From positions 1-35,483 of the forward strand of contig CALJMY010000072.1 of the NCBI GenBank assembly GCA_937981905.1: a DNA stretch of 35,483 bases, in the 5' to 3' direction. This DNA comes from an uncultured Enterobacterales bacterium. Its GTDB lineage: Bacteria; Pseudomonadota; Gammaproteobacteria; Enterobacterales; Psychrobiaceae. The notes under the pieces are model-generated. The model saw only the letters and a program-made list of their open reading frames with translations. It was not told the origin of the DNA and searched no databases. Position numbers and translations under genes: made by a program. Positions 28,181 through 35,483 of the stretch are shown here, piece after piece. Each line of letters begins with the position of its first letter. The stretch's first letter is position 1.

Positions 28181-28219
28181 TTATTGACCGTGGTCACGTT
28201 TTCTATGGTGTGGCATAAT
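28181..28219 (+). promoter_or_regulatory. folD promoter region with a palindromic motif
   Basis: TTATTGACCGTGGTCA (28181-28196) contains the palindrome TGACC-GT-GGTCA (28185-28196). A possible -35 TGGTCA (28191-28196) lies 17 bp before -10 CATAAT (28214-28219). The same 16-mer with two changes occurs at 28075-28090 over the tRNA promoter. Confidence 0.55.
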
Positions 28220-28254
28220 ATACATCTTCAAATTTTAGGAGTAACAAACCAACA

Positions 28255-29109
28255 ATGAGTGCTTGTATAATAGATGGCAAAGCCGTTTCACAAAAAGTAA
28301 GAAATGATGTTGCAATTGAAGTTGCACGAATGAAAGAAGAAGGACAACGCCTACCAGGACTAGCTGTTATTCTTGTTGGTTTAGATCCAGCATCACAGGT
28401 TTATGTATCGCATAAACGTAAAGCTTGTGACCAAGTTGGATTTATTTCTCGCTCTTACGATTTACCTAGTACCACTCAAGAGCAGGCACTTCTTGATTTG
28501 ATTGAAACATTAAATAATGATGATGAAATCGACGGAATATTAGTTCAATTGCCACTTCCAGCTCACATCAATTCAGAATTAGTTTTAGAGAAAATTATTC
28601 CCGATAAAGATGTTGATGGTTTTCACCCTTATAACATTGGCCGTTTAGCGCAACGCAACCCCGCTTTAAGGCCTTGTACACCTAAAGGTATAATGACTCT
28701 TATTGAGTCTACAGGTGTAAAAACTAATGGCTTAGACGCGACCATAGTTGGTGCCTCAAATATCGTTGGCCGCCCAATGACGTTAGAGTTATTATTAGCT
28801 GGTTGCACTACAACTACATGTCATAGATTCACTAAAGACTTAGAAGCTAAAGTACGTGGTGCTGATTTACTAGTAGTTGCAGTGGGGAAACCCGGTTTCA
28901 TTCCTGGACATTGGATAAAGCCTGGTGCAATTGTTATTGATGTTGGTATTAATCGATTAGAAGATGGTCGCTTAGTGGGTGACGTAGAATTTGATGTTGC
29001 TAAAGAACACGCTGGATTTATTACTCCTGTACCTGGCGGTGTTGGTCCAATGACTGTTGCTAATTTAATTGAAAACACACTTATTGCAGCTAAAGAATAC
29101 CATCAATAA
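28255..29109 (+). CDS. folD: FolD, methylenetetrahydrofolate dehydrogenase/cyclohydrolase
   Basis: Bifunctional cytoplasmic enzyme that interconverts 5,10-methylene- and 10-formyl-tetrahydrofolate with NADP. Length is 284 residues, usual for the family. The catalytic Y50 and K54 lie in YVSHKRKAC, the NADP-binding segment is [11 protein letters not shown], and [12 protein letters not shown] is near the C-terminus. The start matches the family N-terminus, though the AGGAG lies about 13 nt upstream, longer than ideal. It stands alone on the plus strand between the tRNA operon and the nqr operon. Confidence 0.98.
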   Translation: MSACIIDGKAVSQKVRNDVAIEVARMKEEGQRLPGLAVILVGLDPASQVYVSHKRKACDQVGFISRSYDLPSTTQEQALLDLIETLNNDDEIDGILVQLPLPAHINSELVLEKIIPDKDVDGFHPYNIGRLAQRNPALRPCTPKGIMTLIESTGVKTNGLDATIVGASNIVGRPMTLELLLAGCTTTTCHRFTKDLEAKVRGADLLVVAVGKPGFIPGHWIKPGAIVIDVGINRLEDGRLVGDVEFDVAKEHAGFITPVPGGVGPMTVANLIENTLIAAKEYHQ

Positions 29110-29129
29110 CAAGTCATATGATTGATATA

Positions 29130-29156
29130 AAAAAACCGCCTTATAGGCGGTTTTTT
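29130..29156. terminator. Bidirectional terminator between folD and nqrM
   Basis: Stem AAAAAACCGCC / GGCGGTTTTTT (11 bp) with a 5-nt loop and T runs on both strands. It lies 20 bp after folD and 12 bp after the nqrM stop, so it can end both convergent transcripts. Confidence 0.93.
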
Positions 29157-29168
29157 ACTTTATGAATA

Positions 29169-29378
29169 TTATTCAATAAAGCTAATTTTAATTTGGTCTG
29201 CTGCCATCTTATTTTTGCGTTCATCACAAGGATCATCGCAATCGCAGGCTTTATCCATGCCAATAGCACCTAAACCACCACAGCTTCCTGCAATTGTTTT
29301 CTTTTGGATAATATAACCAATTGCCATTGCAACAATGACAATTAGAAATGCAGCAAATGTATATAAAAATATAATCAT
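29169..29378 (-). CDS. nqrM: NqrM (DUF539), Na+-NQR maturation factor
   Basis: Small membrane protein needed to assemble Na+-NQR, thought to deliver iron to the site between NqrD and NqrE. Length is 69 residues: one membrane helix at about 3-23, then a cysteine cluster C33, C45, C47 and C51 characteristic of the family. The C-terminal tail is polar. It is the last gene of the nqr operon, 9 bp after apbE, which supports the call. Confidence 0.93.
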   Translation of the reverse strand: MIIFLYTFAAFLIVIVAMAIGYIIQKKTIAGSCGGLGAIGMDKACDCDDPCDERKNKMAADQIKISFIE

Positions 29379-29387
29379 AATAATTTC

Positions 29388-30428
29388 CTAGTTTACCTTT
29401 TGAGCAAGATAAGGTTCAAATTGCGTTGTGTAAACCGTATCAAAACCTGTTTCTGTTTTTGTTACCAAATAAGCAGCTATTCCATTAGTTTTTGCAAACG
29501 CTAAGCCTTTATCAGGCCCCATCAACATTATTGCTGTTGATAACCCATCCGCTGTCATACAAGAGGGATGGATTACCGTCACCGATACTAACTTGTGATT
29601 AATTGGCATTCCGTTATCAGGATCAATAATATGAGAAAAACGTTTACCATTTTCTTCAAAATATTGTCTGTAGTCCCCTGCTGTAGCCAATCCATTATTT
29701 AATGGTGAAATAAGTTGTTGGATAGCTCTATGGTTAGATACTGGTTTCTCAATCGCAATAATCCAATCACGTACAGGAGATGCTTTTCCTTGAACACGAA
29801 CTTCACCACCTATTTCAACTAAATAATCACTAATACCTTGGCTATCTAGATACTGAGCAACTTTATCTACGCCAAAACCTTTTGCTGTAGTAGATAAATC
29901 TACATACAATTCAGGAATTGATTTAATAAGGGTATTACCTTCTACAGCTAAATTATCAATACCGACTAAACCTAATGCTTTATTTAACTCTTGAGCATTA
30001 GGTAGTTTATCAGGCCTCATTAAAGGCCCAAAGCCCCATAGGTTTACTAGAGGACCGATAGTTACATCTAATTTACCCTCAGTTAACTCAGCTAAACGTA
30101 TAGATTCATTAACAACCTTAGCTGTATCTTGTGACACTGGAAATGGTAATAAAGTTCTAGATTGATTAAACAATGATAGCTCTGATGATTTATCGTAAGT
30201 TGACATTTGTTTGTTAACTTTTACAAGTAGCTCATCAATAGCCGTTTTTCTAACTTTAGCATTTTCATCACTGTTCTTCAAAACATCAACATAAGTAACG
30301 TTATAGGCTACACCCATTGTACGTCCGCTTAAACTGATCTTTGTTAATGATTTATTTTTATCAAAACAACCTGATAAAAAAATGGCCAGCGCAATAAGCG
30401 CCAGCCATTTTACTTGTTTAATGCTCAT
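29388..30428 (-). CDS. apbE: ApbE, FAD:protein FMN transferase (lipoprotein)
   Basis: Attaches FMN through a phosphoester to threonines of NqrB and NqrC. Length is 346 residues. It begins with a lipoprotein signal: hydrophobic segment, then lipobox LSGC with Cys21, so the enzyme faces the periplasm on a lipid anchor. Family segments include ISLSGRTMGVAYNVTY, DVTIGPLVNLWGFG, VDLSTTAKGFGVDKVA and SVTVIHPSCMTADGLSTA with the metal- and FAD-binding residues. It starts 6 bp past nqrF. Confidence 0.97.
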   Translation of the reverse strand: MSIKQVKWLALIALAIFLSGCFDKNKSLTKISLSGRTMGVAYNVTYVDVLKNSDENAKVRKTAIDELLVKVNKQMSTYDKSSELSLFNQSRTLLPFPVSQDTAKVVNESIRLAELTEGKLDVTIGPLVNLWGFGPLMRPDKLPNAQELNKALGLVGIDNLAVEGNTLIKSIPELYVDLSTTAKGFGVDKVAQYLDSQGISDYLVEIGGEVRVQGKASPVRDWIIAIEKPVSNHRAIQQLISPLNNGLATAGDYRQYFEENGKRFSHIIDPDNGMPINHKLVSVTVIHPSCMTADGLSTAIMLMGPDKGLAFAKTNGIAAYLVTKTETGFDTVYTTQFEPYLAQKVN

Positions 30429-30434
30429 GAAGGC

Positions 30435-31658
<1,224 letters not shown>

Positions 31659-31670
31659 GATTGTTAACCT

Positions 31671-32267
31671 TTATAGTTGTACGCCGGAAAATGCCATGAA
31701 ACCCATAGACATCAAACCAACCGTAATAAATGTAATACCAAGACCTTGCAGACCTTTTGGTACGTCGCTGTACTTAAGCTTTTCACGTACACCGGCAAGC
31801 GCAACAACTGCTAACGCCCAACCTAGTCCACTAGAAATACCGTATACCGCACTCTCACCAAATGTGTAGTCACGTTCAACCATGAACAATGAACCACCCA
31901 AGATCGCGCAGTTAACTGTGATCAAAGGCAAGAACACACCTAGCGCGTTGTATAGCGACGGCATGAACTTATCCAACACCATTTCAAGAATCTGAACCAT
32001 CGCTGCGATAACACCGATGTAACTGATTAGACCCAAGAACGTAAGATCAACACCTGCCATTAACGAGCCGTCTTTCAACAGGAAGTTAAGGATCAAGTTG
32101 TTAACTGGAACTGTAATAGCCTGAACTACCGCTACTGCGATGCCCAAACCAATTGCTGTTTCGATCTTCTTTGATAGTGCCAAAAAGGTACACATACCAA
32201 GGAAGAACGACAAAGCTAAGTTTTCTACGAAAACCGCTTTAACAAATAAACTTAAATAAGCTTCCAT
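31671..32267 (-). CDS. nqrE: NqrE, membrane subunit of Na+-NQR
   Basis: Integral membrane subunit of 198 residues with about six helices. It shares an inverted-topology iron site with NqrD; C26 (LGMCTFLA) and C120 (ITVNCAIL) stand at the positions known from Vibrio NqrE. The stop/start overlap with nqrD is TAATG, which suggests the two are made in equal amounts. Confidence 0.98.
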   Translation of the reverse strand: MEAYLSLFVKAVFVENLALSFFLGMCTFLALSKKIETAIGLGIAVAVVQAITVPVNNLILNFLLKDGSLMAGVDLTFLGLISYIGVIAAMVQILEMVLDKFMPSLYNALGVFLPLITVNCAILGGSLFMVERDYTFGESAVYGISSGLGWALAVVALAGVREKLKYSDVPKGLQGLGITFITVGLMSMGFMAFSGVQL

Positions 32268-32944
32268 TAGTGAGCTTCTCCTGTGCTGTGACTATGAGAT
32301 TCATGAATCACAAAGTCAGGCGCTTCATTTTGCTCAGGCTTCCATGCACGTATAGCCCAAATCATCAAACCGATGATAAAGAACGCACTTGGAGGTAGTA
32401 GCAACATGCCGTTAGATTGGTACCAACCACCTTCGGTAGTTAGCGGTAGGATTTGGTAGCCTAAAAGCGCACCAGCACCAAACAACTCACGGAAGAAAGC
32501 AACAACGATTAGAACTAAGCTGTAACCTAAACCGTTTCCAATACCATCTAAGAAACTAAGTCCGACCGGGTTCTTCATGGCATATGCTTCAGCACGACCC
32601 ATTACGATACAGTTTGTAATAATCAAACCAACGAATACTGACAACTGCTTAGCAGTGTCGTATGCAAAGGCTTTCAACAACTGATCTACCACGATTACCA
32701 AAGAAGCAATGATCGTCATCTGAACGATGATACGAATACTTCCAGGAATGTGATTACGAATCGCACTAATAGATGCGCCAGAAAACGCAGTTACTAATGT
32801 AAGCGCCATAGACATCAACAAAGCTGTCTTGAGCGATGTCGTTACCGCAAGTGCTGAACAGATACCTAGTATCTGTAGCGTGATTGGGTTATTACCAATC
32901 AGCGGGTCTAATAGATTATGTTTTGCTTCAGGGCTCATTTTCAT
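32267..32944 (-). CDS. nqrD: NqrD, membrane subunit of Na+-NQR
   Basis: Integral membrane subunit of 225 residues with about six helices, partner of NqrE. The iron ligands C29 (LGICSALA) and C112 ([13 protein letters not shown]) match the known positions. The C-terminal tail is soluble and histidine-rich. It overlaps nqrC by 4 bp and nqrE by 1 bp. Confidence 0.98.
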   Translation of the reverse strand: MKMSPEAKHNLLDPLIGNNPITLQILGICSALAVTTSLKTALLMSMALTLVTAFSGASISAIRNHIPGSIRIIVQMTIIASLVIVVDQLLKAFAYDTAKQLSVFVGLIITNCIVMGRAEAYAMKNPVGLSFLDGIGNGLGYSLVLIVVAFFRELFGAGALLGYQILPLTTEGGWYQSNGMLLLPPSAFFIIGLMIWAIRAWKPEQNEAPDFVIHESHSHSTGEAH

Positions 32945-33738
32945 GACTCACCTCCCGTTGCACGTACTTTTTCCAAATAAGGAGTAAAGCCTTGCTCACC
33001 TAACCAATAATGCAGCATGTTTTCAACACCAACACTTGTTAGCGTTGCGCCAGATAGGCCGTCTACTTCATACATTGCAGTTTTACTAGCAGGATCAACA
33101 GCACCTTTAACAACATCAATTAAGACTTCATTGTTAGGACCATAGACTTGCTTACCAACCCACTTAGCTTTCCAGCCAGGATTATCAACTTCACCACCTA
33201 AACCAGGTGTTTCAGCATGCTCGTAGTAACCAAGACCAACAACTGTCTTAGCGTCTGCTTCAAGCGCGATAAATCCATAAAGTGTAGACCAAAGACCGTA
33301 GCCTTTGATTGGTAAGATGTAAGACTTAACCGCATCACCGTCTTTAACTAAGTAAACCGAAGCATACTTAGCACGACGTTTGATACCAGCAACATCATCA
33401 GCTTTATCAATCAACACGTTTTGTGCAGGATCGTTTGACGCTTTGCGTTGGTCGTAAGTCGTCGCATCAACATCTGCAACATATTCACCCGTATCAACAT
33501 TTACTACGCGAGGCTCAATCTGCTGGAAAAGCTCATCAACTGACTTGCCTTCCTCCATCAAACCTGCGATTTGTAGAATGTTACGTTTTTTATCATATGC
33601 CTTGTTTGCTTCTTGCATAGGCTTTAGTGCAACTGCCGCAACAGATACTAAAACCGAACACACTAAGCAGGTAGCAAGAGCAATAAAGATTGTCTTTTTC
33701 GTGCTGTCATTAGGCAGCGCTAGCATATCTTTAATCAT
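32941..33738 (-). CDS. nqrC: NqrC, FMN-carrying subunit of Na+-NQR
   Basis: Length is 265 residues: one membrane helix at about 15-38 and a periplasmic FMN-binding domain. The flavinylation motif [10 protein letters not shown] contains SGAT at 229-232, so T232 is the expected FMN acceptor for ApbE. It overlaps nqrB by 4 bp (ATGA) and nqrD by 4 bp. Confidence 0.98.
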   Translation of the reverse strand: MIKDMLALPNDSTKKTIFIALATCLVCSVLVSVAAVALKPMQEANKAYDKKRNILQIAGLMEEGKSVDELFQQIEPRVVNVDTGEYVADVDATTYDQRKASNDPAQNVLIDKADDVAGIKRRAKYASVYLVKDGDAVKSYILPIKGYGLWSTLYGFIALEADAKTVVGLGYYEHAETPGLGGEVDNPGWKAKWVGKQVYGPNNEVLIDVVKGAVDPASKTAMYEVDGLSGATLTSVGVENMLHYWLGEQGFTPYLEKVRATGGES

Positions 33739-34964
33739 GCTTTCTCTCCTTCAAGACGCTTCTCACGACGAGCAACATTGGCTTTCACCACACAGTAGTC
33801 GATCATTGGCGCAAAGATATTCGAGAATAAAATTGCAAGCATGATACCTTCTGGGAATGCTGGGTTAATGACACGAATTAACACTGTCATGAAACCAATC
33901 AAGCAACCGTAGTAGAAGCGACCAGTATTCGTCATTGACGCTGACACAGGGTCAGTTGCCATGAAGAACATACCGAATGCAAATCCACCAACAACTAAAT
34001 GCCACCACCAGTTCATACCGAACATTGGGTTTGTGTCACTACCGATTAGATTGAACAACGTTGCCGTCGCCATCATACCGAAGAAGCAACCTAGCACGAT
34101 GCGCCATGAAGCAATCTTAGTTGCAAGCAAGATACCGCCACCAATCATGATAGCTAGCGTTGAAGTTTCACCGATTGAACCCGGTACCATTCCAACAAAC
34201 GCTTCCCACCAAGTGAACTGCGCTTCAACTGCTGCCATACCTTCTGCTGCTGCGATACCAAGTGCTGTTGCACCTGTATAACCGTCAACTGCTGTCCAAA
34301 CCGCATCACCTGACATCGACGCAGGGTATGCGAAGTATAGGAATGCACGTCCAACAAGCGCAGGGTTTAGGAAGTTTTTACCTGTACCACCGAATACTTC
34401 TTTACCGATAACGATACCGAATACGATACCTACAGCAACCATCCATAATGGAATGTCTGGTGGTAGAGTCAAAGAGTAAAGGATAGATGTTACGAAGAAG
34501 CCTTCGTTAACTTCATGACCACGTACTAATGAGAATACAACTTCCGCAACCGCACCAACGATAAATGTCGTTAGGTAGATTGGAATGAAGTAAGTCATAC
34601 CATGGAAGAAATTGGCAAAGAAGCTACTTGGATCGTAACCAATACCATTCATGAAGAAGCCACGCATGCCTTCAGTACTAGTTAGACCAAGCGTCTGCAT
34701 TGCTTCATTCGCTTGATAACCTGTATTGAAACAAGCCATGAACATCATTGGGAAGGTACACATCCAAACCATACCCATAACGCGCTTAAGATCTAAGGCA
34801 TCACGGACGTGTGGACCGCCAATAGTTTTGTTTGGTGGGCTGTAGAACAGCGTATCCACCATTTCGAACAGTACGTAGAAACGCTCGAGTTTACCACCTT
34901 GGGTAAAATGAGGCTCCGCACCGTCAAGTAGTCGACGTAAACGACTAGGACTTGAAGAACTCAT
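33735..34964 (-). CDS. nqrB: NqrB, sodium-translocating membrane subunit of Na+-NQR
   Basis: Main membrane subunit, about ten helices, 409 residues. I choose the ATG at 34964 ([13 protein letters not shown]), with GAGGG upstream and a TAATG overlap with the nqrA stop. A start at 34994 would lie 30 bp inside nqrA and add residues not expected in the family. The flavinylation motif DGYTGAT is at 227-233, making T233 the covalent FMN site; [19 protein letters not shown] precedes it. It also binds riboflavin and quinone in known homologues. Confidence 0.97.
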   Translation of the reverse strand: MSSSSPSRLRRLLDGAEPHFTQGGKLERFYVLFEMVDTLFYSPPNKTIGGPHVRDALDLKRVMGMVWMCTFPMMFMACFNTGYQANEAMQTLGLTSTEGMRGFFMNGIGYDPSSFFANFFHGMTYFIPIYLTTFIVGAVAEVVFSLVRGHEVNEGFFVTSILYSLTLPPDIPLWMVAVGIVFGIVIGKEVFGGTGKNFLNPALVGRAFLYFAYPASMSGDAVWTAVDGYTGATALGIAAAEGMAAVEAQFTWWEAFVGMVPGSIGETSTLAIMIGGGILLATKIASWRIVLGCFFGMMATATLFNLIGSDTNPMFGMNWWWHLVVGGFAFGMFFMATDPVSASMTNTGRFYYGCLIGFMTVLIRVINPAFPEGIMLAILFSNIFAPMIDYCVVKANVARREKRLEGEKA

Positions 34965-35483
34965 TATCCATCCCTCTCGATCATTTCTAGGCAAGCACGT
35001 AGTGCTGGACCGTATTCATATTTACCATGGCAAACAAAGGTACATAACGCTAGATCATCTTCATCTAACTCAAAGCAACCTAAGCTCTTTGCAACTTCTG
35101 TATCACGCACTAATAAGGCACGTAACAACTGTGTCGGTAAAACATCCAGAGGCATGACTTCTTCGAAGTTTCCTATTGGAACCATTGCGCGAGGAGAACC
35201 ATTTTGCGAACTACTCATTGGGAATAGTTGACCTTTTGCTCTAGAGAATGCGTTAAAAAATACATTCATCACAGAGAACTGGTTCAACGTTGGGTTAACC
35301 CAATGTAGTAATTTACGTTCTTCACCTTCAGCAATCACAGACACTTGAAGTGTGTAACGACCAAGATATTCGCTCCAACCTGCTGCACGGAAACCACCAA
35401 GCACAGAACCAGAGATAACACGTGCATCACCTGCTTCCAACTCACCTGCGATGATTTCAGAAGTACAAGCACCAGTTCGTGTG
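34964..35483 (-). CDS. nqrA: NqrA, C-terminal part (5' end beyond window)
   Basis: Cytoplasmic subunit at the start of the nqr operon. The frame is open to the window edge, giving about 172 C-terminal residues of a ~446-residue protein; the visible part starts [22 protein letters not shown]. Family segments are [47 protein letters not shown] and [11 protein letters not shown], the last near the C-terminus. The operon promoter lies outside the window. Confidence 0.97.
   Translation of the reverse strand, partial: TRTGACTSEIIAGELEAGDARVISGSVLGGFRAAGWSEYLGRYTLQVSVIAEGEERKLLHWVNPTLNQFSVMNVFFNAFSRAKGQLFPMSSSQNGSPRAMVPIGNFEEVMPLDVLPTQLLRALLVRDTEVAKSLGCFELDEDDLALCTFVCHGKYEYGPALRACLEMIERDG

Noticed and set aside
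34965-34994. Longer N-terminus for NqrB starting at 34994
   Set aside because: It lies inside nqrA coding sequence. The ATG at 34964 has a good ribosome-binding site and the TAATG coupling seen elsewhere in the operon.

Overview
The window is an AT-rich stretch (roughly 37-40% G+C by eye) of a gammaproteobacterial chromosome, probably from a marine, possibly cold-adapted lineage in or near the Alteromonadales/Vibrionales (Colwellia, Psychromonas or Moritella-like). The evidence is a complete Na+-NQR operon with apbE and nqrM, a DciA-type helicase loader, a DUF3334 protein, the tRNA-tig-clpP-clpX neighbourhood and the Proteobacteria-type dcw cluster. I cannot fix the genus.

Layout. 1-1013: N-terminal third of secA (minus strand). 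1253-2158: membrane-anchored M23 peptidase. 2185-2637: dciA, divergent (plus strand). 2655-20904: the whole division and cell-wall cluster on the minus strand, read as mraZ-rsmH-ftsL-ftsI-murE-murF-mraY-murD-ftsW-murG-murC-ddl-ftsQ-ftsA-ftsZ-lpxC. Most genes overlap or nearly touch. A strong promoter with MraZ-type boxes precedes mraZ. 21231-22250: a GGDEF protein lying between clpX and mraZ, where lon often follows clpX in relatives. 22388-26124: clpX, clpP and tig on the minus strand. 26482-27186: a DUF3334/CheX-like protein on the plus strand. 27526-28015: a perfect 6 x 13-bp tandem repeat followed by a four-tRNA operon (read on the minus strand as Pro-Arg-His-Pro). 28255-29109: folD on the plus strand. 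29169-35483: nqrA(partial)-nqrB-nqrC-nqrD-nqrE-nqrF-apbE-nqrM on the minus strand.

How the genes work together. The dcw block makes UDP-MurNAc-pentapeptide (MurC-F, Ddl), lipids I and II (MraY, MurG), and the divisome that uses them (FtsZ, A, Q, L, W, I). LpxC commits the cell to lipid A synthesis. ClpXP and trigger factor handle protein quality control. The nqr operon encodes the respiratory sodium pump and the two maturation factors that load its FMN and iron.

Most of the window is core housekeeping. The most unusual observation is the DUF3334 protein: a CheX/CheC-like E-x2-N motif is joined through an Ala/Lys/Pro-rich linker to a C-terminus that looks like the CheY-binding tail of CheZ. 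Other oddities are short tandem repeats at four gene ends or junctions, a 16-bp motif shared by the divergent tRNA and folD promoters, an inverted repeat bracketing the MraZ boxes, and a DNPR-to-DNSR change in MurE.
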